DNA of 64,000 nucleotides from Aestuariibaculum sp. M13 (GCF_024723255.1 NZ_JANIAC010000001.1:883548-947547), one strand, 5' to 3'; shown: positions 53,460 to 63,984, numbered from the stretch's first letter. Notes: generated by a model not told the origin, from the letters alone. Numbers and translations: made by a program.

Positions 53460-54584
53460 ATGAAAAAGCATTTTTTATCATTCAGCTTAGGACTTTTAAT
53501 TTCAGGATTAAGTTTTGCTCAGCAACCTTTCAACAAAAAAGAAGTCTTAGAAGACATGCAACTTGCCAACAAATATTTCATGGAAAAATGGGAAGATGTA
53601 GGTAAAACGATTATCACAAATAAAGAACGTCCAAGTAACATCTGGACGCGTGGTGTGTACTACGAAGGATTAATGGCTTTATACGAAATATATCCTGAAG
53701 AAAGCTATTATAAATATGCTTACGATTGGGCGGAATTCCATAACTGGGGTTTTAGAAATGGTAATGCTAACCGAAATGCCGATGATTATTGTGCGGCGCA
53801 AACCTATATTGACTTATACAATTTAGAACCCGATTCAAAGAAACTAAGAAACACGAAGGCTTGTATAAACATGCTTATGAATACCCCTCAATTGGACGAC
53901 TGGTCTTGGATTGATGCCATTCAAATGGGGATGCCTGTATTTGCTAAGTTAGGTGTTTTAGAAAACGATACACGCTACTTCGAAAAAATGTACGAGATGT
54001 ACATGTATACCAGAAATAAACATGGCGACAACGGACTTTACAACCCAAAAGATGGATTATGGTGGCGCGATGCCGATTTCGATCCGCCGTACACCGAACC
54101 TAACGGAGAAGATTGCTACTGGAGTCGTGGTAATGGTTGGGTTATTGGTGCTTTAGCAAAAGTTTTATCAATCATCCCGGAAGATGCGCCACACCGCGAT
54201 CAGTACATTAAAGATTTAAAAGCTATGGCTGAGGCCCTAGTTCCTATCCAGCGTAATGATGGGTTCTGGAATGTAAGTTTACACGATCCTTCACATTTTG
54301 GAGGTAAAGAAACTTCGGGAACTGCCTTATTTATTTACGGCATGGCCTACGGGGTTAACAATGGTATTTTAAGCAAAGACAAGTATTTGCCTGTAATTGA
54401 AAAAGGATGGAATGGTATTATTCACGAAGCTTTAAACGACAACGGGTTCCTTGGTTATTTACAATCTACTGGAAAAGAACCTAAAGATGGTATGCCTTTA
54501 TCGTACACCAAAGTACCAGATTTTGAAGATTATGGTTTAGGTTGTTTTCTTTTAGCTGGTGCCGAAATTTATAGAATGAAGTAA
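53460..54584 (+). CDS. Unsaturated rhamnogalacturonyl hydrolase (GH105)
   Basis: 374 residues, normal family length, with signal peptide ending near SFAQQ. (alpha/alpha)6-barrel motifs: TRGVYYEGLMALYEI, NADDYCAAQTYIDLY (candidate catalytic Asp), WIDAIQMGMPVFAKLG, WWRDADFDPPYTEPNGEDCY and WSRGNGWVIGALAKVL. YteR/YesR-type enzymes hydrolyse the unsaturated galacturonate left at the non-reducing end by lyases, acting on delta-GalA-Rha. Its presence implies that a rhamnogalacturonan lyase (PL9, PL11 or PL4) is encoded elsewhere, since none is seen in this window. Confidence 0.93.
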   Translation: MKKHFLSFSLGLLISGLSFAQQPFNKKEVLEDMQLANKYFMEKWEDVGKTIITNKERPSNIWTRGVYYEGLMALYEIYPEESYYKYAYDWAEFHNWGFRNGNANRNADDYCAAQTYIDLYNLEPDSKKLRNTKACINMLMNTPQLDDWSWIDAIQMGMPVFAKLGVLENDTRYFEKMYEMYMYTRNKHGDNGLYNPKDGLWWRDADFDPPYTEPNGEDCYWSRGNGWVIGALAKVLSIIPEDAPHRDQYIKDLKAMAEALVPIQRNDGFWNVSLHDPSHFGGKETSGTALFIYGMAYGVNNGILSKDKYLPVIEKGWNGIIHEALNDNGFLGYLQSTGKEPKDGMPLSYTKVPDFEDYGLGCFLLAGAEIYRMK

Positions 54585-54603
54585 TTAAAACACTTCCTTT
54601 ATA

Positions 54604-56211
54604 ATGTTGAAATTTGAATCCATTCTTTTAAAAAGACAATTAAGTTCATCGATCATATTGATGAACTTAATTGTATATGCTCAATTCAACAACATTAAAA
54701 ACGATGTATTTTGGAACACCGTTAACGGTAAACCAATTTACAGTCAAGGTGGTGGTATTTTCACTTTCCCAAACCCGAAAACAGGAGAAGACACCTATTA
54801 CTGGTATGGTACTCATTACAAGGAAGCCGAATTATACCGCGAAGACCCTTCATTTACACAACCCAAGGATAATTTTATTGCTGTTACTTGTTATAGTTCT
54901 ACAGACTTAGTAAACTGGAGGTTTGAAAATAACATATTCGAAAAATCGGAAGCCTTAACCCATGATAAAAACACAGGTTGGATGGGCAGACTGGGTGTTG
55001 TTTATGTTTCAGAAATAAAACAATATGCTTTATTCATTCAGCATAACGATGGTGTTTTAATTGCCTTATCCGATACACCTACCGAGACCTTTAAATGGCA
55101 CCATCGTCTCGATATGACCGAAATGATTGGCACACCAAACACAGGCGACCAAACCGTTTTCACTGATTACAATACCGGAAAATCGTATCTGGTGTATTCC
55201 TATGGCCGCGGACGAAACAAAATATACATTTCAGAAATTGGTATAAAAAATGGCAAAGTCGATTTGCTGGATTGCACGCAAATTTACAAAGGCAAAGGTC
55301 GTGAAGGTAACTGCATGTTTAAATACAACAACAAATATTACGTTTTTGCTTCTAACCTCTACGGCTGGGATTCGTCTTTTGCATATTATTTGGTTGCCGA
55401 TGATATTAAAGGCCCATACACACCTACCAATGAAATGCTTGTAACACCAGGATGCATGGATGATTTCGCCCATATTACTCAAACCGGATTTTTTGTAAAC
55501 GTTAAAGGTAGCAAGACGGAAACCGTAATGTATTGTGGAGATCGTTGGGCAAATTTTGCCGGCAATGGTCTTGGTTATAACCAATGGATGCCTATGTCTT
55601 TTGATGGAGACACTCCGTTTTTCAACTCACTAAATTCATGGAATTTAAATGAAACTACTGGAGAATGGCGAGTTGCCAGCGATAATAATTATGTAAAAAA
55701 TTCAAGTTTTGAAGCCGACCGTCGAGCTATTCCTTCACCTGTAAAACCTATTCAGGAACACCTTACAGGGTGGATGACTCAGGTGTATCAAGGTAATGCT
55801 GTTCTTGTTGGTGATTCAGAGTCGCCGCAACTTAATTATTTCAATTCGCAAGAAGACCGAAAACAGGTTATTGGTGAAAAAAGCCTGAATATTGAAGATA
55901 AAGTCCCTTTCAAACGAAAAGTATATCAAATTATACAGTCGACACCTTTTGTTGAACTACCTACTGGAACTTACACTTTGTCTGCAAAAATTAAAACTCA
56001 AGGCCATTTTAAAATGTTAAACATTTATGCTGAAAGCGCTGGTGTTGAAAAACGTTTTACTGTTACCAACAAAACAGAAAATTGGTCAACCATAACGCTT
56101 AACAATATCGAAGTAAAAAACGGAAAAGTAGAAATCGGTTTTTATACCAGTGGCGAAGCTGGTTCAAATTGTCAAATTGATGATGTTGTATTTCAAATAA
56201 ATAAACTATAA
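54604..56211 (+). CDS. GH43-like beta-propeller enzyme with C-terminal carbohydrate-binding-like domain
   Basis: 535 residues. Propeller (about 25-370): FWNTVNGKPIYSQGGGIFTF, TYYWYGTHYKEAELYRED, DLVNWRFENN, GREGNCMFKYNNKYYVFASN and GDRWANFAGNG. This layout resembles GH43 enzymes acting on beta-1,3-galactan or arabinogalactan. A C-terminal beta-sandwich (about 375-535) starts VKNSSFEADRRA and ends SNCQIDDVVF, as in CBM-type modules. The predicted signal is atypical: a long charged n-region before LMNLIVYAQ. The 3' end touches the GH115 start with no gap. Confidence 0.75.
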   Translation: MLKFESILLKRQLSSSIILMNLIVYAQFNNIKNDVFWNTVNGKPIYSQGGGIFTFPNPKTGEDTYYWYGTHYKEAELYREDPSFTQPKDNFIAVTCYSSTDLVNWRFENNIFEKSEALTHDKNTGWMGRLGVVYVSEIKQYALFIQHNDGVLIALSDTPTETFKWHHRLDMTEMIGTPNTGDQTVFTDYNTGKSYLVYSYGRGRNKIYISEIGIKNGKVDLLDCTQIYKGKGREGNCMFKYNNKYYVFASNLYGWDSSFAYYLVADDIKGPYTPTNEMLVTPGCMDDFAHITQTGFFVNVKGSKTETVMYCGDRWANFAGNGLGYNQWMPMSFDGDTPFFNSLNSWNLNETTGEWRVASDNNYVKNSSFEADRRAIPSPVKPIQEHLTGWMTQVYQGNAVLVGDSESPQLNYFNSQEDRKQVIGEKSLNIEDKVPFKRKVYQIIQSTPFVELPTGTYTLSAKIKTQGHFKMLNIYAESAGVEKRFTVTNKTENWSTITLNNIEVKNGKVEIGFYTSGEAGSNCQIDDVVFQINKL

Positions 56212-59109
56212 ATGAAGGTGTTTTTTAAATTCATATTACCATTTTTAAGTCTTATTATTCTTATGGCATGCGGTACTTCAACGGCATCAACAAACCAACA
56301 GAATCAAACATTTGAAATCTATACTTCATTACATCAAACCGTTATTCTATACGATAAAACCGCATCTCCTTTAGATTCTATTACCTCACATTTATTAGCT
56401 GAAGACATCTTTAAAGTCACTAATTACAAGCCCAAAATCATAACAAATATAGACGATGCTAAAGGTCATGTTATTGTTATTGGAGCGTTAGAATCTAAAT
56501 TGATTAATAAGTTTTTATACCCTTCTGACTATACTTCAGAATTTAAAAACCAATGGGAAAGTTATCTCTACAAAACCGTTTCAAATCCTAATAAAAATAT
56601 AAACAAAGCTTTCGTTATAGCTGGCACCCAGCCGCGCGGAACAGCTTATGGCGTGTTTAACCTTTCGAAACAAATAGGTGTAAATCCGTGGTATTGGTGG
56701 GCCGATGTTCCTGCAAAAAAACAAAACGAACTGATATTAAACCAAACGGAATTTTACAGTAAAGCACCTTCAGTAAAATTCAGAGGTATTTTTTTAAATG
56801 ATGAAGATTGGGGCTTACAACCCTGGGCAGCGAAAACATTCGAACCCGAAACAGGCGACATCGGTCCGAAAACCTATTCTAAAATATTTGAACTGCTACT
56901 TCGACTTAATGCCAATGCCATCTGGCCAGCCATGCATCCTAGCACCAAAGCCTTTTTTCACTATCCTGGCAATGCAAAAATGGCCAAATTATACAACATA
57001 GTCATTGGCACATCACATGCCGAACCCATGTTAAGAAATAACGTAGACGAATGGAACAAAACAGAATTAGGGCGCTTTGATTACAAAAACAATAAAAACT
57101 CGGTTTATAACTATTGGGAAAACCGTGTAAAAGCTGCAAAAAATATCGATGCCATTTATACTATGGGGATGCGAGGCGTACACGACAGTGGTATGGAAGG
57201 TGTGAAAAGTAAAGACGAAGCTGTAGATTTATTAGACGGCATTATAAAAGACCAGCGTGGCTTACTTGAAAAACATATTAATCCTGATGCTACTCAAGTT
57301 CCTCAAGCTTTTACCGTTTATAAAGAAGTTCTGGACTTATATAAAAACGGACTTGAAGTTCCTGAAGATATTACCTTAGTCTGGACAGACGACAACTACG
57401 GTTATATAAGATCTTTAAGCGATACCGAAGAACAAAAACGTTCCGGCGGAGCTGGTGTGTATTTTCATGCATCGTATTGGGGCCGACCTCATGATTATTT
57501 ATGGTTAAGCACCACAAGTCCTTACTTGATTTGGGAAGAAATGATGAAAGCTTACACCCTGAACAATAAAACTATCTGGATTTTAAATGTTGGCGATATT
57601 AAACCTGCCGAATACAATACCCAGCTATTTTTAGATATAGCTTATGACGCTTCTAAATTTGAAGATATTGAAGCCATACCCCAACATCAAGAAGACTTTT
57701 TTACAGATATTTTTGGAGAAGATAATGGAAAAACGATTGCCAATATAAAAACCAAATATTACCATTTGGCTTTCGAACGTAAACCCGAATTTATGGGCTG
57801 GAGTCAAACCGAACCAACCACGCAAATTAACACTACAAATTACAACCCATTCAGTTATGGTGACGAGATTTCAAATCGCATTAAGGATTATGAAACCATA
57901 GAAAAGGAAGTCAAGGAAATAGAACAATCGTTACCTGAAAATTTAAAATCTTCATTTGTTCAATTGGTAAGTTATCCTGTTGAAGCGGCTGCGAAAATGA
58001 ATCAGAAATTTTTGTATCGGGATAAAGCACTCACTTACGTTAAACAAGGCAGAAAAAGTGCTGAAACATATAAATTATTAGCCAATCAGGCTTATAAGAA
58101 TATTGTTTCGTTAACCGAAAAATACAATGCGTTGTCGAACGGAAAATGGAACGGCATTATGCATATGAAGCCTAGAAATCTTCCTGTTTACCAAAATCCA
58201 GAAATTGAACTTTATGAAAATGCTTCAGAAGATGTTATAGGGGTTTCAGTTGAAGACACTTTAAAAACATCTGAGAAAATAAGTAAGCTACCAACCTTCT
58301 ATGTGAATGATTTGGCATCATATTTTATTGATGTGTATTTAAAATCAAAAGAAAATGCTAACTGGACATTCAAAAATGTTCCTGAATGGCTTAATATTTC
58401 AGAATCATCAGGGTTTCTAAATTTTGAAAATTCACTGGAAGAAAGAATTCTTGTCTCCATTGATTGGGAATTATGGAAGCAAAGCGGTAAACCGCTTTCA
58501 GAAGTAATTACAATTGAGGCCGAAAATTTCAAAAAGGATATTCAAATTAATATTTCCGAAAGTTATTTAAATCTAACCAAAAACAGCATTATCGAAAAGA
58601 ATGGATTAGCCATTTGGTATGCCAGTAGTTTTAGTAACGATGTTGATAAAAACGGTACTTTTTGGAAACCGTTACAAGGTTTAGGCCATTCAAAACATGC
58701 AATACAGTCCTGGCCTTTAACGTCAGAATCCTTTTCAGACTACAAAAACGAACCAGTTTTAGAATATCATATTTACACCGAAACCATAACCAAGGAGGCT
58801 ACTTTAACGTTCAGCGCAATTCCAACGCATCCGTTAACGACTAATGGTAATGTTAGTATCGCTGTGCAATGGAATGATGAACCTATTGAAATTTTAGATT
58901 TTAAAACCGAAGGACGTAGCAATGAATGGAAGCAAAACGTTTTGAGCAATACGGCCAAAAAGCAACTACAATTTACTATTAAAACCAAAGGAAAACAGAC
59001 TTTAAAAATTTATATGATTGATGCCGGTACGACTTTAGATTATTTCGTTTTAAATACAACCAAAAACAAAAGCAATCCATATCGCTTAAGAGCTGAAACT
59101 AAACTATAA
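56212..59109 (+). CDS. GH115 alpha-glucuronidase lipoprotein
   Basis: 965 residues; lipobox LMACGTS. Family landmarks: FVIAGTQPRGTAYGVFNLS, GVNPWYWWADVP, VKFRGIFLNDEDWGLQPWA, LNANAIWPAMHPSTKAF, GTSHAEPMLRNN, TLVWTDDNYGYIR and GAGVYFHASYWGRPHDY. GH115 enzymes remove (methyl)glucuronic acid from glucuronoxylan or arabinogalactan. In this context arabinogalactan-type side chains are more likely than xylan, because no xylanase or xylosidase gene is visible. A C-terminal beta-sandwich (about 800-965) matches the family. Confidence 0.92.
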   Translation: MKVFFKFILPFLSLIILMACGTSTASTNQQNQTFEIYTSLHQTVILYDKTASPLDSITSHLLAEDIFKVTNYKPKIITNIDDAKGHVIVIGALESKLINKFLYPSDYTSEFKNQWESYLYKTVSNPNKNINKAFVIAGTQPRGTAYGVFNLSKQIGVNPWYWWADVPAKKQNELILNQTEFYSKAPSVKFRGIFLNDEDWGLQPWAAKTFEPETGDIGPKTYSKIFELLLRLNANAIWPAMHPSTKAFFHYPGNAKMAKLYNIVIGTSHAEPMLRNNVDEWNKTELGRFDYKNNKNSVYNYWENRVKAAKNIDAIYTMGMRGVHDSGMEGVKSKDEAVDLLDGIIKDQRGLLEKHINPDATQVPQAFTVYKEVLDLYKNGLEVPEDITLVWTDDNYGYIRSLSDTEEQKRSGGAGVYFHASYWGRPHDYLWLSTTSPYLIWEEMMKAYTLNNKTIWILNVGDIKPAEYNTQLFLDIAYDASKFEDIEAIPQHQEDFFTDIFGEDNGKTIANIKTKYYHLAFERKPEFMGWSQTEPTTQINTTNYNPFSYGDEISNRIKDYETIEKEVKEIEQSLPENLKSSFVQLVSYPVEAAAKMNQKFLYRDKALTYVKQGRKSAETYKLLANQAYKNIVSLTEKYNALSNGKWNGIMHMKPRNLPVYQNPEIELYENASEDVIGVSVEDTLKTSEKISKLPTFYVNDLASYFIDVYLKSKENANWTFKNVPEWLNISESSGFLNFENSLEERILVSIDWELWKQSGKPLSEVITIEAENFKKDIQINISESYLNLTKNSIIEKNGLAIWYASSFSNDVDKNGTFWKPLQGLGHSKHAIQSWPLTSESFSDYKNEPVLEYHIYTETITKEATLTFSAIPTHPLTTNGNVSIAVQWNDEPIEILDFKTEGRSNEWKQNVLSNTAKKQLQFTIKTKGKQTLKIYMIDAGTTLDYFVLNTTKNKSNPYRLRAETKL

Positions 59110-59114
59110 AACAA

Positions 59115-62078
59115 ATGAAGCTTAGATTATTACTAATATCACTAATAACATATTCCTGGACCTTGTTTTCTCAGGAATTTATAAGAACCAAATACAATTT
59201 TAATTCAGACTGGAAATTAAAAAACGGCGATATTAAAAATGCTCTTATCAATGATTTTAATGATACTGATTGGGAACGAGTTACATTACCTTATGCCTAT
59301 AACCAAAGGGAAGCATTTTTAAAAGATATTGAAGAACTAACCACCGGCATTGTATGGTATCGTAAATCGTTTAAACTTCCTGAAAATGCAATCGATAAGA
59401 AAGTGTTTATTGAGTTTGAAGGTATCCGTCAAGGCGGAACAATTTACGTTAACGGAAAAAAAGTCGGCATGCACGAAAACGGAGTCATGGCCTTTGGTTT
59501 CGATATTTCTGAATATGTAAAACCTTTCCCTTTCAATAATGTTATTGCGCTTCGTATTGACAACGACTGGCATTATCGCGAAACAACTACAAATGCAACA
59601 TACCGTTGGAATAATATTAACTTCAATGCTAATTACGGCGGGATTCCTAAAAATGTGTTTTTACATATTACCGACAAAATTTATCAAACTCTTCCGCTGT
59701 ATTCTAATCTAAAAACCACAGGAGTTTACGTCTATGCGAAAGACATAGATATTGCAAATAAAAGTGCCAATATTAGCGTTGAAGCTGAAATAAAAAATGA
59801 ATTTTCTTCCGATAAAAACACAGAATTATTTGTTGAAATATTTGATAACGATAATCATAAAATAGCTGAATTTACTTCGGAAGCTTCTACAATAAATTCC
59901 GGTGCAACAAAAACTCTAAAAGCGAATAAAAATCTTAATGATTTACACTTCTGGAGTTGGGGTTATGGCTATTTGTACACCGTAAACAGCTACCTGAAAA
60001 TTGACGGCAACATCACCGATAAAGTTGAAACAAAAACCGGTTTCCGTAAAACAGCTTTCCGAAATGGTGAAGTGGTTTTAAACGACCGCGTTCTTCAAAT
60101 AAAAGGATACGCCCAGCGTACCAGCAACGAATGGCCAGCCATTGGTATGTCGGTACCTGCATGGTTGAGTGATTTTAGCAACCGTTTGATTGTTGAAGGC
60201 AACGGAAACACCGTGCGCTGGATGCACGTTACCCCTTGGAAACAGGATATTGAATCCTGCGACCGCGTCGGACTTATACAAGCCATGCCCGCTGGCGATG
60301 CTGAAAAAGATTCGCAAGGTGACCATTGGAAACAACGTGTTAACCTGATGCGCGATGCGATTATTTATAACCGAAACAACCCAAGTATCATTTTTTACGA
60401 ATGTGGTAACGAAGTGATTAGCGAACCACACATGCACGAAATGAAAAGCCTCAGAAACACCTTCGATCCTTACGGTGGTCGTGCCATTGGTTCTCGAGAA
60501 ATGCTGGATAGTCGCGAAGCTGAATATGGTGGCGAAATGCTTTACATAAATAAAAGTGCCGGCAAGCCACTTTGGGCTACCGAATATTCAAGAGATGAAG
60601 GCTTAAGAAAATACTGGGATGAATTTAGTCCGCCATACCACAAAGAAGGCGAAGGGCCTTTATATCGTGGAAAACCAGCCAACGATTACAACCACAATCA
60701 GGATGCACATACCATCGAAAACGTGACACGCTGGTATGATTACTATGTTGAGCGTTCAGGCACTGGACATCGCGTAAGTTCTGGTGGTGTAAACATTGTT
60801 TTTTCCGACACAAATACCCATCACCGTGGCGAATCGAATTACAGAACCAGTGGCGAGGTGGACCCGATGCGCATTCCTAAAGACGGCTTTTTTGCACATC
60901 AGGTGATGTGGGATGGTTGGGTTGATATTGAAAACTACCGAACTCATATTTTAGGCCATTGGAATTACGCAGATACCGTTACAAAAAATATTTACGTCGT
61001 ATCTTCTGCCGATAAAGTTGAATTGTTTATTAACGGAAAATCAAAAGGATTCGGCTCTCAAAGCAAACGGTTTTTATTCACTTTTGAAAACATTAAATTT
61101 GAAAAAGGTTCTATAAAAGCCATCGGTTACGATACTAACAGGAAGGTGTTAAGCGAAGATGAAAAAATAACGGCTGGCAAAGCGCATGCCATCAAATTAA
61201 CACCAATTATAAACCCCACTGGGTTTAAAGCCAACGGTGCCGATGTGGCTCTTGTTAATGTTGAGGTTATTGATAAAAATGGTAACCGCTGCCCTATTGA
61301 TAATAGCATGATTAACTTCTCCTTGAAAGGTGATGGCATCTGGTTAGGTGGTATTGCTCAGGGTCCTAATAATTATGTGCTTTCTAATTCACTTCCAGTT
61401 GAAAACGGCATCAATCGCATAATGATTCGTTCAGGATTCAACCCTGACAAGATTAAAATTGAAGCCACATCAAAAGGTTTAAAATCGGCTAAAATCACAT
61501 TGGAAACGCTTCCTTTTGAAACCTCTAACGGACTTTCCACAGCACTTCCAAATGCCGATTTAGAATCTTATTTAGACCGAGGCCCAACGCCTTCAACACC
61601 TTCGTATACCATTAAAAGGCAACCTGTATTTATTAAATATGCGGAGACCGAATCGAATGCAGAAAATGCGTATAACAGTTATGATGATAACGAATTAACC
61701 GAGTGGCGAAACGATGGTAGAATGAACACAGGAAAAATCACTTATACTTTAGCCAAACCTTCGATAGTTAATGAATGTGTAGCTAAATTTACTGGTTGGC
61801 GCTCTAAAAGCTATCCAATTCGTATTTTAGCTGATGACACCGAAGTTTTCAAAGGAGACACACAGCAAAGTCTTGGATATATTACCATTCCTTTAAAACC
61901 CGCTTTAGCTGAAAAAATAACCATTGAACTTATGGGGTTAAACACAGAAAACGACGCCTTCAATGAAATTGTAGAGGTAGACCCAAATAAAGAACTTGAT
62001 TTATACAAAAATAAAGATGCTGCAAACCGTAAAGGCGATTTGCGAATTGTTGAAATAGAATTTTATGAAAGCCCATAA
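59115..62078 (+). CDS. GH2 glycosidase with C-terminal F5/8-like domain
   Basis: 987 residues; signal peptide ends near TLFSQE. Jelly roll about 25-180 (GIVWYRKSFKLP), Ig-like about 190-310, TIM barrel about 315-640. Catalytic acid/base Glu433 is in YECGNEVISE and nucleophile Glu490 in WATEYSRDEG. DUF4982-like and Ig-like domains follow, then a discoidin-like module (about 840-985; NAENAYNSYDDNELTEWRND). Activity may be beta-galactosidase or beta-glucuronidase. The position right after GH115 fits removal of a side-chain sugar exposed by deglucuronidation. Confidence 0.82.
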   Translation: MKLRLLLISLITYSWTLFSQEFIRTKYNFNSDWKLKNGDIKNALINDFNDTDWERVTLPYAYNQREAFLKDIEELTTGIVWYRKSFKLPENAIDKKVFIEFEGIRQGGTIYVNGKKVGMHENGVMAFGFDISEYVKPFPFNNVIALRIDNDWHYRETTTNATYRWNNINFNANYGGIPKNVFLHITDKIYQTLPLYSNLKTTGVYVYAKDIDIANKSANISVEAEIKNEFSSDKNTELFVEIFDNDNHKIAEFTSEASTINSGATKTLKANKNLNDLHFWSWGYGYLYTVNSYLKIDGNITDKVETKTGFRKTAFRNGEVVLNDRVLQIKGYAQRTSNEWPAIGMSVPAWLSDFSNRLIVEGNGNTVRWMHVTPWKQDIESCDRVGLIQAMPAGDAEKDSQGDHWKQRVNLMRDAIIYNRNNPSIIFYECGNEVISEPHMHEMKSLRNTFDPYGGRAIGSREMLDSREAEYGGEMLYINKSAGKPLWATEYSRDEGLRKYWDEFSPPYHKEGEGPLYRGKPANDYNHNQDAHTIENVTRWYDYYVERSGTGHRVSSGGVNIVFSDTNTHHRGESNYRTSGEVDPMRIPKDGFFAHQVMWDGWVDIENYRTHILGHWNYADTVTKNIYVVSSADKVELFINGKSKGFGSQSKRFLFTFENIKFEKGSIKAIGYDTNRKVLSEDEKITAGKAHAIKLTPIINPTGFKANGADVALVNVEVIDKNGNRCPIDNSMINFSLKGDGIWLGGIAQGPNNYVLSNSLPVENGINRIMIRSGFNPDKIKIEATSKGLKSAKITLETLPFETSNGLSTALPNADLESYLDRGPTPSTPSYTIKRQPVFIKYAETESNAENAYNSYDDNELTEWRNDGRMNTGKITYTLAKPSIVNECVAKFTGWRSKSYPIRILADDTEVFKGDTQQSLGYITIPLKPALAEKITIELMGLNTENDAFNEIVEVDPNKELDLYKNKDAANRKGDLRIVEIEFYESP

Positions 62079-62143
62079 TGGGCATTTATTAAAATATATT
62101 TTCAACATAAAACAAACAAATTATAGAAATTAAATTCATTCAA

Positions 62144-63949
62144 ATGAAATCACTTAAATCAATTTATACTACTATTTTCTTATTAATATTTACAGGACTT
62201 ACGACGAATAGTTTCGCTCAACATGAAGAAATTCCGCTTTGGAATAACATTCCTGGAGCCATAGAAAATAAAGATTATAAAGAAGAATTCCGATTAGATT
62301 CCAACGGAACCCCAAATGCCATTCGTTTGGTTTCCGTTCCCACGCTTAAACCTTTTTTAGTAGAAAACTCTAATGAGAAAACACCTGCTGTTGTTGTTTG
62401 CCCTGGTGGCGGATACAGTGTTTTAGCCCATATTAAAGAAGGCGATAAAATAGCGGAATGGTTAAATTCATTAGGTATTTCGGCTTTTGTTTTAAAATAT
62501 CGTTTGCCAAGTGATGCTATTATGAAAGATAAAACTGTGGGTCCGTTACAGGACGCACAGGAAGCCATTAGAACTCTACGGAGAAACGCCGAAAAATGGC
62601 ATCTTGACGTTAATAAAATAGGCATTATAGGCTTTTCAGCTGGTGGACATTTAGCCTCAACGGCTTCTACACATTTTAACGATACCGTTTATAAAGCTGA
62701 TAATATTAGTGCACGACCAGATTTTTCGATGCTGATTTATCCTGTAATTTCGATGGAAGACGGTATTACACACAATGGCTCGAAAGTAAGTTTATTAGGA
62801 AAAAATGCTCCAAAGGACCTAGTTGAAAAGTATTCAAACGAAAAACAAATCAACGAAAACACACCGCCTACCATTTTAATTCATGCCACAGACGACGGTG
62901 CCGTACCGGTTGAAAATAGCATCAACTATTATATGGCTTTAAAAGCACATAAAGTATCGGCAGAAATGCATATTTACGAAGACGGTGGTCACGGATTTGG
63001 TCTAGGCAGAACAGGTACTCATACCCAATGGCCAAAAGCTTGCGAAAATTGGTTGAGAGTTAATAAAATTATCCCTGAAAAACTGGTATATATGTTTTCG
63101 TATTTTAAAGGAAACGGGCAAGATGGTTTACATTTAGCTTACAGTGAAGATGGTTATAAATGGAACGCTTTGAAAAACGATCAATCTTTTTTAACACCTG
63201 AAGTCGGAAAAGACAAACTCATGCGCGACCCTTGTATTATTAAAGGTGGCGACGGACTTTACCATATGGTTTGGACGGTTAGCTGGACCGATAAAGGTAT
63301 TGGTTACGCCTCTTCAAAGGATTTAATTAACTGGTCTGAACAAAAATTTATTCCAGTGATGGCGCACGAAGAAGGTGCCAGAAATACCTGGGCTCCAGAG
63401 ATAACTTATAATGATAGAACCAAAGAATACATCATCTACTGGGCGACAACCATTATTGGCAAATTTCCAGAAACGCAATCTACTGAAGACAATGGTTATA
63501 ATCATAGAATGTATTATACCAAAACCAAAGATTTCAAAGACTTTACACTTACAAAACTATTTTACGAACCAGGATTTAATGTTATTGATGCCACCATTCA
63601 AAAAGTTAATGGTGATAAATTCGTGATGTTCTTAAAAGATGAAACCAAAAAGCCAGTTCAAAAGAACTTAAAAGTTGCCTTTAGCGATAATTTAGATGGC
63701 CCATATTCTGAAGCTAGCGCGCCTATTACCGGAAAATATTGGGCTGAAGGACCTACTGCCATTAAAATTGACGGAAAATGGATCATTTATTTCGATAAAT
63801 ACACCGACCATAAATACGGAGCTGTTCAATCAACAGATTTAAAACAATGGGAAGATATTTCTGACAAAATTGAATTTCCCTCAGGAACAAGACACGGAAC
63901 TATATTTACCATCTCTCAAGAAGAATTTCAAAAACTAAAAAACCAATAG
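62144..63949 (+). CDS. Bifunctional esterase-beta-propeller glycosidase fusion
   Basis: 601 residues; signal peptide ends near NSFAQH. N-terminal half (about 25-310) is an acetyl/feruloyl-esterase-like alpha/beta-hydrolase: VVVCPGGGYSVLA (oxyanion), GIIGFSAGGHLAST (nucleophile Ser), HATDDGAVP (Asp) and EDGGHGFGLG (His). C-terminal half (about 315-600) is a GH43-like propeller: YMFSYFKGNGQDGLHLAYS, MRDPCIIKGGDGLYHMVWTV, NTWAPEITYNDRTKEYIIYW and YWAEGPTAIKIDGKWIIYF. Linking both on one chain would couple deacylation and sugar release. No frameshift or stop separates the halves. Both substrates are uncertain. Confidence 0.82.
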   Translation: MKSLKSIYTTIFLLIFTGLTTNSFAQHEEIPLWNNIPGAIENKDYKEEFRLDSNGTPNAIRLVSVPTLKPFLVENSNEKTPAVVVCPGGGYSVLAHIKEGDKIAEWLNSLGISAFVLKYRLPSDAIMKDKTVGPLQDAQEAIRTLRRNAEKWHLDVNKIGIIGFSAGGHLASTASTHFNDTVYKADNISARPDFSMLIYPVISMEDGITHNGSKVSLLGKNAPKDLVEKYSNEKQINENTPPTILIHATDDGAVPVENSINYYMALKAHKVSAEMHIYEDGGHGFGLGRTGTHTQWPKACENWLRVNKIIPEKLVYMFSYFKGNGQDGLHLAYSEDGYKWNALKNDQSFLTPEVGKDKLMRDPCIIKGGDGLYHMVWTVSWTDKGIGYASSKDLINWSEQKFIPVMAHEEGARNTWAPEITYNDRTKEYIIYWATTIIGKFPETQSTEDNGYNHRMYYTKTKDFKDFTLTKLFYEPGFNVIDATIQKVNGDKFVMFLKDETKKPVQKNLKVAFSDNLDGPYSEASAPITGKYWAEGPTAIKIDGKWIIYFDKYTDHKYGAVQSTDLKQWEDISDKIEFPSGTRHGTIFTISQEEFQKLKNQ

Positions 63950-63984
63950 GCACACACAAAAACTCTGAAAAACAATATATTATA

